This document shows positions 34,620 to 47,405 of a DNA stretch of 64,000 bases, piece by piece. This DNA is from Aquatica leii (lineage: Eukaryota; Arthropoda; Insecta; Coleoptera; Lampyridae). Both the position numbers and the translations under genes were made by a program. Every line of letters begins with the position of its first letter. The stretch's first letter is position 1. Location: the NCBI GenBank assembly GCA_035610365.1, contig CM069435.1, forward strand, positions 62,803,389-62,867,388, written 5' to 3'. The notes below the pieces were generated by a model that searched no databases, had not been told where the DNA came from, and saw nothing but the letters and a program-made list of their open reading frames with translations.

Positions 34620-37600
34620 TATGTTGTATCGTGTATTACAAAAGCAATTTAATTATTTTTATAGAAAGCAAGAAAGACGTGGAAAAAACGGTAGCTACAA
34701 AATAAATAATATTGTCGTCTAAGCGATTAACACAAACTTAGCCACAGTGACAGTGACGAAGCCAGAAAGGGGTCTTGAAGGTTCAGACCCCTCTTAAAAT
34801 ATTTATAAAAAATCACAAATGAAGCGTTGTAAGTATAGGAAATGTTCGCATTCTTTTAAAAACCTTTTAGTCTATTTATTTATATAATAAAACAAATATT
34901 TTAACCAGACTCTTCCCTAACTAATTTCCTGAGTACGTCACTGCTTAAAATGATATAAAAATCGCAAAAGATGTAGAAAAGGAAAAAATTATATAGACGA
35001 CTTTGTTAAAGTTTTGTAAAAAAAAATTTTGATTAATTGTTGTGTATGTATATTGAATTGCTTGACTGTGTACTAGTATTTGCTTCTTGTAGGATCTAAA
35101 TAGCTGTCTATCTAAACCTGTGTTTAACAAAAGCATTAAAATGCTACGGTGCAAGATTAAATTAATGTAAATGTTAAGTTTTCTTAAACATACGTGTGAC
35201 ATGCTTAGTAACAATAAATAATTTTTTACAGGTGAAAAAGAAAAAGTTCTAAGTTTATTAAAGAATTTGCATATACACTGCTTAGTAAATTGGAACCGCT
35301 TGCAACTTACCATAATTAAAAAATTGCCAATTTTTTTGTCATCAATTTATACTCTTATCTCTCTCATTGAAAACTCTCCTGCTACCACTGGTAAGTAAAT
35401 ATTGTTTATATGAACGTTTTTTACTTTGTCTTTTTAATTTTTTTTTGCGCATGTTAGCACGAGAAAATAATAATATTAACGACTTATTTGTTGGGATTAA
35501 TAAGGAATTCCCGATAGAAAAGGAGTTAAATGTTTTAATTTGGAATTTACAATAAAAATATTATTTGATATTGTGTTAATTATTAGTAATTACTTATAGG
35601 AAAAATTTTGGTTTTTATTGGTTTTAATGGGCCTATTTGCATCAAAGGGTATTTACCTGTAAAAAATTAATAATTTTAATTGGTTTTTAGCGGAATAACG
35701 TTATAACTCTATGCCTATGTTTCTATTAGATTTTGATAGTTTTAAATGGGTTATTACCAGGACAAAAACCAGTATAGAAACTTATTGGATTTAGGTAAAT
35801 GAAGTTTTATTAGTTTTTATGTGGCATTTTTCGTTACTTAAAAAAATGTATATATTAAGATTTGAGTTGCTTAAATGTTTTTTATGCTTTGATGACAACA
35901 GAATAAAGAAACAAATTGTTTAAAAAAGTCATTCCCAAATACCGTTAATATTAATAAACAATTGTTTTTTTTAAGTCAAAGTACGGACAATATTAGATTG
36001 TAAATATATCAAACTGTAGTAATTGTAAGTAGATGTACCTATCTTGCTAACGAAAACAAAGTTTTACGTAACTGCATAATATTTTATATTATTTAAATGG
36101 TCGACTAAAAACTTAAATACAAATTTTTTGCGTTTGGATATACAACGCTCCAACTAAAAAAACTATCTCGTACTAAAATGCCACTTAAGTGCAAATAGCT
36201 TAATAAAATAATGTATATTCAATTGTCACTAAAACAACAGACAATTACGATCTAAATACTATTGTATTTTTGTTTTTTTAAAGTAAATAAAGAACATGCT
36301 AATAAAAACGGAGTTTTGGTTAACAATAAAACAAATTGTTTTCAGTCGCAAGAAAAACTTTTAACGTTTTACATTTTAGTCACAACATACAAATAGTTTA
36401 CTAAATTCATAATTGTGTTGTAGTACAATGCATAGCAATAAAAGTATGCAAAAACCCAGATATTACACTTGCAAAAGAACTCGTTAATGTGCAACAGCAT
36501 TGCTATTTGGATTCAAAGATTTTCTTGTGTATTGCCAATTGTGTGGTTTTAAAAGACGCAATTGTTGTATATTTTGGCTGTTTAGTTAGCCTAGATTGTT
36601 TTTGCGGTATTTTTACTTTTGCTTTGTATCTTTTTAACTAATTTGTTCGAAAATAGCTTTTATAGTTTCCATGCAAGGTTTTATAACATCTTTTTAAGTT
36701 TTAACGTTTAGGAAATGCAAATTTGACTATAAAAATAAAATCTATTATGAAAACAATACCTTTAATTTTTTTGATTGCGTTTATTCTATATTGTAAATAC
36801 TGTAAGTAGAAGCTACTATTTAACATAAAATAAAACACTACATAAAAATAGTCTTACAAGGTCTCTATTATTTCTTGAGCCGTTTCTTAATTAAGTACAT
36901 TTAAGTACAACAATACACTTTAAACACCGTTTTAACACAATGTTGACGTACACTCAACTAAACAAAAAACGAGACCTCTTGCTTAGTCCGATTGAAACAG
37001 TTAGCGGTGTAAACTAAGCTTAACGAATGCGATCGTTAATAATATGTGGCCGTTTGCAATGTTATTTAAGAAATACAAATTAGACAAATAATAAACATTG
37101 ACATTAACAGGCCAATTTTGTTTATCCGGAAAAACTAAAAAAAAAATATTTTTTTTGTAATCTTATCTTTGATATATTAAAGATAATTTTTAGAGAAGTG
37201 ATCATATTTTGTAGAAAAACAGTTTACTGAGCACCATAGCTTTATTTGATAAAACCAAACCACACACACTATATTTAGTTCTAAAGATTAATTTCACCAC
37301 ATTACGTAAACTATATTTTTAGGTAATTGTCTTCATATAAACAAATTTTTACATTTTTTTTAACGTAATATTTTTACAAACATTTATTGCTTTTGTTTAT
37401 AGTGTTTCACTAGTGCTCGTTTATTCCTTAACGTTAAAAATATTCAAATTTTTACTAATCGAAGTCTTAATTTTACTGGTTCTAATTTATTTGTTAGTTT
37501 TATTACAAATAGCTACTTTTGAACATTATGATATTAGTGATATTAAACGACATATGTAGTTCACTTAAATATTTAATATTATATTAAAGTTGAAGTTAAT

Positions 37601-37690
37601 ATATACTCTTTTGTTAGTGTAAAAAACAAAAATATTTTTATGAAGTTTTTTTATTATTGTTATATAATAGAACGGTTCGCCTCTAGATAG
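34620..37690. other. AT-rich stretch without a recognisable gene
   Basis: The longest frame, minus 34945-35313 (122 codons), is a Phe/Leu/Ile/Lys-rich string with no domain. About 35610-35830 contains several copies of a TTTTAATGGG/TTGGTTTT-like phrase at roughly 60-base intervals, too diverged to call a tandem array with confidence. Confidence 0.45.
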
Positions 37691-37694
37691 GTGA

Positions 37695-38127
37695 TAATTT
37701 TAAAATTTGATCAAATTAATGATCCCTTCTTTTAGGAGGTTCGATGAAAGCAACTACTTCAGTAATTTGCGACGTTTCGTGTTCTGGATGAACACTTCAT
37801 CAGGCTCGCTCACACTGAGTCAAGTAATTTTTTTCTAGAATAATTAAGTTAAAAATTGATACATTTAAATTAAAAAACGTGATGTGATTTCGTACATCGT
37901 GCACTTTTAAAACCTTTTAAAAGTGCACGATGTACATCACGTATTTTAATTTAAATGTATCAATTTTTAACGTAATTATTCTAGAAAAAAAAAATTACTT
38001 GACTCAGTGTGAGCGAGCCTGATGAAGTGTTCATTCAGAACACGAAACGTAGCAAATTACTGAAGTAGTTGCTTTCATCCAACCTCCTGAAAGAAGTGAT
38101 CATTAATTTGATCAAATTTTAAAATTA
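37695..38127. repeat. 433-bp near-perfect palindrome
   Basis: Two arms of about 210 bases are inverted copies of each other with only a handful of mismatches and one gap of about 8 bases (near 37884-37892). The centre is GTGCACTTTTAAAA-CC-TTTTAAAAGTGCAC (37899-37928). Each arm carries GAGCGAGCCTGATGAAGTG, a perfect 6-bp stem GTGTTC/GAACAC and then GAAACG. The copies are at 37773-37803 (minus) and 38019-38050 (plus). No coding capacity. It could be a foldback element or a head-to-head dimer of a retroposon 3' end. Confidence 0.88.
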
Positions 38128-41100
38128 CTGTTATATTTTTGTGGAGTATTGAACTATAGACTCATGCGTACTAAGAGAACAAACAAAATTTTGAAAAAAA
38201 AATAAATTTGCACCTTACTTTTATGACGTGTTATACCTACTCTTATTTTTTTTACGATAAAATTATAAAGTTAGTTACTTCAAAATTTACATGTTGCATT
38301 TGAATAATATTATAAAACCAATCAGTCAGTTCTAACCACTTAACCTTTCTTTAAATGTGTTGATTGGCGTTGATTCAAAATATATAAAAGGTAAGTGTAT
38401 GTTTACTTAAAGATTTAATTCAAAAATTTAGTTTTGACGGTGAGTGTTTTGCGTAGTAATTTGGAAAAGAACAATTGTGAATTCATAAGCAAATACCGTA
38501 TAATCATTATTGTAATAGTCTAAAATAAAATTGTTTAACTAAATAATTCCTTTTTTGTTTGATATTAAAAGTAAATGTATATACTATATTATTAAAGTTA
38601 CAAAGTACTATTCTAAGTCAAGCGCTAAAATTTTTTATTGAAACTAATAATCTCCAACTTTTTGTTGCAAAATTAAATATGGAGGGGTCAAATGTATTAT
38701 TTTTAATTTTTTTTTATTTTACAATGTAAAATCTACTAATGTAACATTACAAATTTAAAAAAAAAAACGAGTACTTTTATATTGTATTAAAAAAATTAAC
38801 TAACAACATTAAGGTAATTTAATAGTTGCATTAGACATGATATTTAATATTGTGAACACCAATAAGGTTTCTTAAATTGGTATTTCTAATAATAGAAGCG
38901 AGAGTAATTACAAAAATTTAATACAATTTAAATAAAAATATTTAATTAATTTTATAATAGTTACACCTACGTAAGTTTAGTACCTGTAAAACAATGCACA
39001 TGCAAAGATTCGTTGAGAACAACCCATAGTAATTTACCAATTTTAACTGAATTGTGTAAAAATTTTCAGCAATAATTTTACAGTTTAAATTAACTTATTT
39101 GTTTGTTGTTAGATGAAATAGGTATCTTAATTAAATTGAAGCACTTAGTTAAAAGCAGTAAACGCTAGCTTTAGCATAGTAAAATAAACGTTAAGTTTTA
39201 CGTGAATGATCAAGTAAATGTATATAAATAGCTTTGGATCGTCTCCAAATATTATCGAAAGATAGTAGTTAAAAGTTTCTATAAATCCGTAAAGAGACGA
39301 TAAAAGCAATGCAACTAAAATGTTTGCAGCTGTCAAAATCACAATAAGTATATCTATTGAAATAAACAAAATCAAAAGATTTTATTACTATTAAATGTTT
39401 TTCTTTGAATATTTTCACAAACATTTCAAATAACAGTTTTTTTAAATTTATAATAAAATAACGTATTTTTATATATTGACTAAAACAATAAGCACGGTTT
39501 AAGTAATTTAATTAGGGATATCAATAACGAAATTGCAGAAAAAAAATCCGTGACTACAAAATATGTTTTTTAAATTACAGTTAATACATACTATTTGCTA
39601 AATAAAATTATTTTTGATTTAATTTAAATATTTGGATTAACATCAAATATCAATATGTTTCACATCGATGCATTATGAATGCACGCTCTCTTAGCTTTTG
39701 ATATTGGAAATCGGCGATAGGTCTATTGTTTCACAGACTTATGAATATTACAGACAAACATATATGAGTCTACAAAATTACATAAATTAGCAAAATGTTT
39801 ATAATGTAATCAAATACTATTATATAATGTAGAAAAAATTGGTTTTGTTACAAAAGTATTAAAATGAGGTTAATTTGGTAAAAAAATTTAAAAAAAAACA
39901 TACTTGTTTACAACATCATTTATCTGTTAAATTACAAAATTATTAGTTGAGCAAATATGCGTTTTGGTTTGAAAAAATAAAATTGTTAGATAATTAACTT
40001 TCCAAATGCAAACAGTGCTTATCAAAATATAAACCAAAAAATGTAGATGAAACTGTTTCAGTGCGTATAAAACGTTATGTATGTAACGTTTTTCTGTATT
40101 ATCGTCTTTAAGTTATTGTTTAAAATTATTAAGATCTAAGATTGTAATTATGCGCTTACAGCAAATTAAATTAAAGCCGACATCTTAATTTTGTGCTAGT
40201 ACCGAGAGATTGATTATAAAACGACTGTTGATTATGAAAAAATTAATAAGCAAAGTGACACAAGCAGACTTTAGTATTATCGATTATAAAATAATAATGA
40301 AGTATTGATTTTATTTTTTAACAAGATTTTAAAGACTGAATTGAATCAGGATTTGAAAATATTATTTTTATTATATACATACAATAACATATATAAATAA
40401 AATGAATTTTAAAATTAATTATTGATATTTTTTTTACAATAACTTAAAAATACTTCCAACTACACAAAAACAATATAAAAAATACCTAAAATTTTTGTTA
40501 AATAACTATTTCGCTTGACACTATTTTTTTGATAGATTCTTTGTCAAACCGGTTTGTAATTTGCAATTTTTGTTTCAAATGTTTTTGTATAAAATACTAA
40601 TAAAAACTAAACTGTGTTTAAAATTTATTTATTTAGATATATTTTTAAATTATATTTAAATTACTACTATTTGTATATTTCATATTTTATTTAAATTGTA
40701 TATAAAATACTTGTTAAACCACAATATTTGTTTACGTTATATTCTACAGACGACAACTTATTTTCTATATTTCAAGATTACTACAACGTATATTTTTTTT
40801 AGTTTTAGGCTATTGTGAAACTAAATCTTTATTTTAAGACAACTACATTTAGATACTAAAGCTTTTCACCTTAAGTAAACAAAAATGTAGTTTGTGTTTC
40901 TTCTTGATGAAGTTAAATATTAAAAATTCTTTTTTTTAACAAATTTTTTATTTAGATTTGTGTGTCACACATCAGATTATCTTCAAAATTTAAACAGAAA
41001 AAAAAGTATTTTTAGTTTAACTACTAATTAAGTAATTTAAATTATTTTTTTAAACAAAACGGTTTTGAAACTACGTTTTTAACGAGTTGAATACAACATT

Positions 41101-41860
41101 TTATTGTTCACAGACTACGAGGCCCTCAAAATCTCAAAATCTCTCAAAAATAGTTTGACGTTTATGTTGATAAGTAAGCAAAAACTGTAAAAAACGGTTT
41201 GCAATCAACAATAATTTTTTTAATGAAATGATTTTTTTAACTTGGTACAAGTAGACAACAATTTTTCTTTGTTTTTATAAGTTAATAGTATTTAAAAAAG
41301 AAGTGAACATTGTAAAAAAAAAACGAAAATTAAAGATTCTATTTAATTAAACATTTCTAGAAAAAACATTTTGTATGAACAGTAACTTTTTAAAAAAAAG
41401 ATTACAACACAAATTCAAATGTATATACAACAATTCCTTAAAATACCCGTTTATACCTGATAATTAGAAGAACGCAGTGAAACTATTTTGGTAAAAGCAT
41501 TTTTTCGAAGTGTGGTTAAAACGCTCGGAGAAGCATTACTGACATTAAAGACTATAAAACTTCTTGGTTATTTTAAAGTTTACTATGCTGTTATTTTATG
41601 CTGTTTTGTAAGTTTTTAATAACCAGTTCTAAAGATCTTTAGGCGATGACACAAAAAAAAATCTCAAATTAGCTAATTGTTAAGATTTTCTAACAAATTC
41701 AATATTGGTTCTATTTCGGCTAATACAGTAAACAAGGTTTTAAAAATTACGTGATTTTCACTTACTATGAGATAAAAATCTCTTTTAAAAATTTATTTGT
41801 TGATAGTGTTTCTATATTAAAATGGATTTTCGATGTGAAGGATAAGCACTAGTCAGAAAT
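38128..41860. other. AT-rich stretch without a recognisable gene
   Basis: No gene or mobile element was recognised over about 3.7 kb. ATATATAAAAG at about 38381 resembles a TATA box, but nothing downstream supports a transcript. The minus frame 39145-39375 is hydrophobic low-complexity sequence. Confidence 0.5.
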
Positions 41861-41865
41861 AATAC

Positions 41866-41917
41866 AACGTAGTTATTTTGACTACGTTTCGTTAGCTATT
41901 GTGCTAACTTCATTAGG
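41866..41917 (-). repeat. Structured motif with CTAATGA and GAAAC boxes
   Basis: On the minus strand: CCTAATGAAGTTAGC, loop ACAATA, GCTAAC, GAAACGTAGT, then a second perfect 8-bp hairpin (AACGTAGT/ACTACGTT with a 7-base loop). The first stem GTTAGC/GCTAAC has a completely different sequence from the stem GTGTTC/GAACAC in the palindrome at 37.7-38.1 kb, yet the flanking boxes are the same. This suggests that structure, not sequence, has been kept. Confidence 0.55.
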
Positions 41918-41919
41918 TC

Positions 41920-44900
41920 AACCTGTATTAAATGGTAATTATAATTTAATTATAAAGAATCACAGTCAAAAACACTATGAAATAGTCAATATAATTAAAA
42001 ACTTAGAAACTAAAATAATAAATTACAATTACAGCAAAAAATAAAAAACAAACAACCAACTACTAGATATCTTATTCGTTCACTAACATTACGATTGTGT
42101 AAAGAATTAAACTTACCTAAACCGAAAACATTTAATTTCTGCCCATACATACAAGTAATTAACGTGAAAAGTAAGTACAAAACAATGAATTAAATTAAAT
42201 TATGCGACACAAACATAACCGACACATAAGCAGAATTTTAATGAGTGAATGTACATTTGATAACTGATAAACGTGAGAAATTCTATTTATAATGATAATG
42301 TTAACAATTTCGTATTGTTATAAAAATAAACAGATTTTAATTTGGTTATAACGTTGTTATAAATGGGATTCAGATTTTCTGTGTCCGTCTTGAAATTTAC
42401 ATTATTATCATAGAAATTAATAAAAAACATCTCAAATATTACTTTTTTTTGTCAAAATCAAAATCGCGATTGTCCTCGACATGATGGCAAGTTAGGCCAG
42501 TATCAATAGTTTTTTTTATTACAGTCATAGTTGTGGTTTTTAATTCTATTTTAAACTTCTGTTTTGTTTGGCTAATTTATTTATATACAGAAAAATTTAT
42601 TAATATACAGAAAAACACAAAAATATAAAATATAAAACATTGAGGTAAATTTACAACTTTTAATTGGGTCAAGGGTATTCTATCGTAACTCTCAAATGCC
42701 TAAAATTTAATTTAAAAACTTATATTTTAAATTTTAGACGCTACAATATTTTTTTATAAATACATTGAGAGTACATATTAAAACTCAAAAGGATTACATA
42801 AAACAAGAACATCATAACAAAAACTAATTTAATCTTAATTAATTAAAAAACGTATTTACATATTTAATTGTGCCGAAGGTCAAGTACAAAAGTTCAAATT
42901 TACTTAAGAATAAGGCAATTTGATCATTTTAAGATGCGGTCCATAACGTGTTTAACTATTTATGCAATGACGCGATATTGCGTAATTTTTTTAAATGCGT
43001 ATTTAAAACTTCCAAATTTTTTGTAATTATTATTATTGGTCTAATATAACATATAACACATAAGATAATCTTCGTCGTAAAGAAAAAACTTGTCGCACAA
43101 AAGAAAAAAGGTCGACCATAGAAAAAAAAACTAAAACGCGAATACCAAGGTTACACATCTTGCGTAAAAAAACAAACAAAAGAAACTTATCTCTAGCTAA
43201 TTAAGGGTTTTACTCATAATAATGACGATCGCAGATTATCAAATCACAACGAAAAGTGGAATTTTAAGACAACGAAAATAGAATCCACAGTTAAAATTTT
43301 AACATGTTGACATTTTCTACAATTGTATGCAAGACAAAAAACAAAAAAATGATTCGCAATCAAAAATTATTCAAAAAATGTGCTCGTTACAAGATGTTAG
43401 TTGTTTAGATGATCAAAAAACCTGGACAATTCAAAATGACTTTAAAACCAAACAAACACAAACGTGTTATAAAACTCTAAAGTAACTGTTTTAAAAGATT
43501 TTATAATAGTTTCAACTACAACAAACGATAGAAGAGATCCCATAGCAGCACCAGAAAAAGCTGAATTACCTCGGTTATGCAAAAACTACTTGAAATGAAC
43601 AGATTAAGGTTCAAACAAAAATTAATATTGAAAAAATTATATTTGCCAACATCCAATTTTTAGTTAAGTTAGCACAAGAGCGCATAACTTTCAGTCTATT
43701 TTGTCGCTAGCCACTAACACCTGGAAAAAATCTATGAATGAACGGTATATAATGTAGTTTACAGTTGATTGATAAAAATTTCAAAATTACGTGATGAGTG
43801 CTTAAAAAACATCGGTTTGGCGCGCGAGAAACAAAAAAAATGCCACCAAAAAAATGCCATCTTAGTATTACAAAAAGCTTAAAGTAATAATAAAAGACAA
43901 ACATTTGAAAGTAAAATGCATAAGGAATTAATTACATAAATTAAGTAATTACTTAGTACATCTTAATTACATTTTATAAATAATAAAACAAGTAGTATTT
44001 AGCCTTTAGTTCTGTCTGAAAGCTTTGATAGAAAGGTTTGTGTCGTTGGTGCTGTTACCATCCGTTTCTGTTATTTATAAAAAACCAATGCTATTATAAT
44101 GGTAAAAATAACTGCGTCAGGTCACGCAAAAAAAATACGAAGCATTACAAAAAGAGAGAACATGTATAAGGTATTTTTTTTGTCGAAGAGGCAATGATAG
44201 AGGCGGCTAATGAAGACGTTGATGTTGCTCGATTACGAGGAAACAATAGTGCAATTTCATGAATACCGGTAGAAGAGGATTGCTACTGAAGCAAACGTTC
44301 TTATAAGAATAAATATAACGCGTTATCTCGCATGGCAACCATTATCGGACATCACACAAAAAAAATTTAAAACAAGTATTGTGGTATTTGTGTTTGCGTC
44401 AACAGAAAAGGGCCGTAATTTGCTACATTGTTTTTTCAAGATTCATACTTTGTTTGATGTCACGGGATTGTGTTAAATTTCAAAACCAGTAATTTTTTAA
44501 CCACTCTATATAAGTCAGCTTTTAAAAAAATCCTTGAAGAACATTTATAAACAAAAATACTTTTCTTCGAGAGTTTGAAAAAACATGCTTTAAAACGATG
44601 AGATAGAAAAAGAACCCATTTTCAGGTCAAAAGCACGTTATAGTTGCAGTTGGAAAAATATTTTCTCACAGCATCAAGCTTGAGTAAAATTTGTAAAAAA
44701 AACAGAGTTAAATTCTCCATTCTCGTCAAATTTATTTTATACAGTTATCTTTTAGATCATGTCGCATGTATCGGACATGGGAAAAAATAAAAAACAAGCG
44801 ATCAGGTAACTCAGTTGACAAGAAAACATGACCATTGAAAAGTGTGGATTTTTTTATTGATGAAAGTTATTGCTTTTTGTGAGTTAATTGACCAATTTCT

Positions 44901-45600
44901 TGTTATGGAATCAATCCAAATACTCCGATTTATAAAAAAAATAGAAATTTATTAGCGACGAGGTACTCATGAATAAAAACCATGACTGTTTTTATTACAT
45001 TTAAGAACAGCTTCACATAGCAAAGAAAAGTGTATGTTTGTTGGCTGTATGGACAAGCTCAAAAATTTTCAATGAGAATTATAAAAACAAAATTGACCAA
45101 TTCTGGATAAAAAAAATATTCTTAAATTGACCAAATTGTAACATAAAAGCTTTCTGCCAAAAATTATAGATCCATAAAAATCCAGATCAATGTCTTTGAG
45201 AAAAACTATTTTATGAAAATAAAAGCATTAAAACAATTAATTATTTTTATTATTTAATATTCTTTAAAATGTGTAAATACAAATTTGACATTTTTTAGTA
45301 ATTGAAATTTTATAAACTTAGACTTGTACCTTATGCTTTTTCGTAACTTAACTACTTTTGTTATAGTAATCTTTCCAATCGCACACAAGATTCGACCATT
45401 GACCATTACAAACATTCAAAGTTTTGAAACTTTTTAGCGTAGTTGATGTGATCAATATCAGATTGCCCGTTTATCTAAATCGATTTTCCATAAAAGCGCC
45501 TTAACGCTAAAGAATGTAGAAATTAAAATCAAATACCGCAAAATCAAAGCAACTAGAAAATGTAATAATTCTCTAAAACTTTTATAGTTTTTAAACGTTG
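41920..45600. other. Unassigned stretch with decayed coding-like traces
   Basis: About 43400-43900 and 44100-45150 are less AT-extreme and contain many short open pieces in plus orientation, such as VVFVFASTEKGRNLL near 44380 and QKHVIVAVGKIFSHS near 44630. I could not match these to a family. They are probably one or more heavily decayed transposons. No terminal repeats were recognised. Confidence 0.4.
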
Positions 45601-45609
45601 AATAAAATG

Positions 45610-46002
45610 CTAAGAGCTGATGATGAGAAAAGAGGTTTTTCCTGTAAATTTAAAAAAAATCTTGGTAGGAGATTGGGTAGTGCTGATGATACGCCAAAGA
45701 AGTATACCTTGTTTGAAAACTTTAAAAAGTCTGTGTAGACGAGGTAGTTTCATATCTTAAGGAGTAAATTGACGTTTGGTTTTAGAAAGAAGATTAGAAG
45801 ATCTGATAATTTGACTGACCTCACTTTTAATCTTTGAAGTGTGATTGCAACTTAAAAAAGCGTACGTTTGTTCTAACAGAATAGAATAGATTTTTGCAGC
45901 GTATTCAGTTTGGTTCAAATCGATCGTAACGTTGCCTTTGTCGACTAGAAAAACGATGATACCGAGGTTCCTACGAAAACTTTTCAAAACTGAGTCTTCC
46001 AA
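45610..46002 (-). pseudogene. Penelope-like element reverse transcriptase relic
   Basis: The minus frame 45757-46002 reads FRRNLGIIVFLVDKGNVTID followed by YAAKIYSILLEQTYAFL and KIKSEVSQIIR. This fits the Penelope-like RT N-terminal block '..IVPADKGN.TVVM...Y..K...LL.D.TTY' followed by 'K.E..V...'. After a stop it continues LPRLHRLFKVFKQGILLWRI and STTQSPTK (about 45750-45660), matching 'LYGLPKVHK.G.PLRPI.S..GSPT'. Only the beginning of the RT remains; the catalytic YADD region and any GIY-YIG endonuclease are not visible. The 46213-46272 repeat, just upstream on this strand, is shared with the 4286-4771 insertion. Confidence 0.75.
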
Positions 46003-46212
46003 CTTCGAAATGTAAGATTTAGTAACATTAGAACAGTCAAGAATTCTGCTAGTGTAAACATAAATGGAATCTGAGATGGGACAAAGAAGAAGTCTGATAA
46101 AAAGCTAAACATTTGTTGGGGTCTTAAAGCTAGCATTTCTAAATCAAAAAAGTTAGTTTTTAAAAGTCATTATAGGATCGATATAATCGTTCTTTTATCA
46201 CTTAAAAAAATG

Positions 46213-46272
46213 AACGGAACGTTGGCAACTTTGGTTATTACACGATGACACGATCCAAACCGGGAAGACGAT
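46213..46272. repeat. 60-bp repeat shared with the 4.7-kb insertion
   Basis: CGGAACGTTGGCAACTTTGG and the following bases (TGACACGATCCAAACCGGG...AGACG) are similar to about 4700-4760 in the same plus orientation. The first copy is the right-hand end of a target-duplicated insertion; here the block lies about 210 bases upstream of the Penelope-like RT start. Confidence 0.6.
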
Positions 46273-46409
46273 CTCTGGTCACGGAAGCCTTTGCTATTGT
46301 AGTATAGTTTAAATAAATTTGTAATTAATTTTGTAGCGTTATCGCTGAACACAATTGAAACATTTTTAATCGCAAAATAATTTTTTTCTATTTTACCCAT
46401 TTATTGTCA

Positions 46410-47310
46410 ACATTTCGATACTGTGATGACGTCAGTTGAGTGCTTTACTGGGTTACTTTTTTTCACGCAACACTTTTTTTCACTGCTTTTTTTGTTTTTT
46501 AAGGTTGGTACACGGTATTGAATTTGTATGATTTATATAATTTTAATTAAAATGGCAGATTCTAACGTAAATTATCTAATCGATTATTTTACCAAACATG
46601 AACGATAAGATTTTGTATAACAAATAATAAATAATACGGACATAAGTAAGCACAAAACCGATAAATTATCTTAAAAATAAGAAATCATATATATCATGTA
46701 TTCATTTCTTTATGATAATCATAAACAAAATCTTGCTCAAAACCAGCATATAAAATTATAAATGGTTTTCAATTCTGTTGTTAAACTATCAAGAAATGCC
46801 TGTCGTTTTCTTGTATACTTTCGTTGACACATTTTTTGATTGCGGCCTTTATGGCGCAGCTTTCATCTATATAAAACAAACTTATTTGGAGAACCGTAGG
46901 TGAACCGTCTCAATAGTGGGGACTTGCAATAGTTCCTGTAGGTTTGTATTCTTTATGATACATCGTTGATTTTGCAATTACTATAAGAAAAACTTACAAG
47001 TTATAACCTTCAATTTACACCATATACAAATCAAACCTTTTTGGTGGCAAATTACCATTACCAATCCACTGGTACTTGGCATTCCGTAATCTATAATAAG
47101 ATATAGTAAAGTGGCATGAACCTTCGATTGCAGAAAACGAAAACAAACTGCTTTTTGATATTAATTTTAAGTTTTCATTCTTAATTAAAATGTCAAATCT
47201 GTCAAATAAGTGAGATAAACGTTACCAACTTACATTTAATAAATATTAAAAAAATTATGCAATTTTAAAATTATTTATTTTCTGTTAAATCTGTTAAGAA
47301 TGGGGTAAAA
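46410..47310. other. Unassigned stretch
   Basis: About 46850-47110 is less AT-rich and might be a decayed transposase on the minus strand (a YIDESCAIKAAIKK-like piece), but no family can be named. Confidence 0.4.
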
Positions 47311-47313
47311 TAC

Positions 47314-47405
47314 AAAAAATAGTATAAGAAATTCGTGGCTTATGGCCTATTATCGCACATGTCTAGTGTTCCATAAGCCACTAATTTCTTAATATACTAT
47401 TTTTA
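47314..47405. repeat. 92-bp hairpin element
   Basis: Imperfect arms of about 31 bases (AAAAATAGTATAAGAAATTC followed by GTGGCTTATGG; the right arm CCATAAGCCACTAATTTCTT continues to TACTATTTTT) enclose a loop of about 25 bases containing TTATCGCACATGTC. The arms differ by a few bases and one short gap. It could be a very small inverted-repeat element or a transcribed hairpin such as a microRNA precursor; there is no evidence of expression. Confidence 0.65.

Noticed and set aside
34945-35313. 122-codon minus frame as a gene
   Set aside because: Composition is Phe/Leu/Ile/Lys/Ser, driven by AT-rich DNA; no motif and no context.
37773-38050. Calling the CTGATGA-stem-GAAAC motifs functional hammerhead ribozymes
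   Set aside because: An extra A lies between CTGATGA and the stem, and I could not find a stem III partner or an NUH cleavage triplet at the right place. Reported as hammerhead-like only.
38376-38400. TATA box and promoter at ATATATAAAAGG
   Set aside because: Such strings are expected by chance in this AT-rich DNA; no initiator element or downstream exon supports it.
44100-45150. A named transposase in the region with many short open pieces
   Set aside because: Tried Tc1, pogo/Tigger, Harbinger, hAT and piggyBac motif orders; none fits well enough to name.
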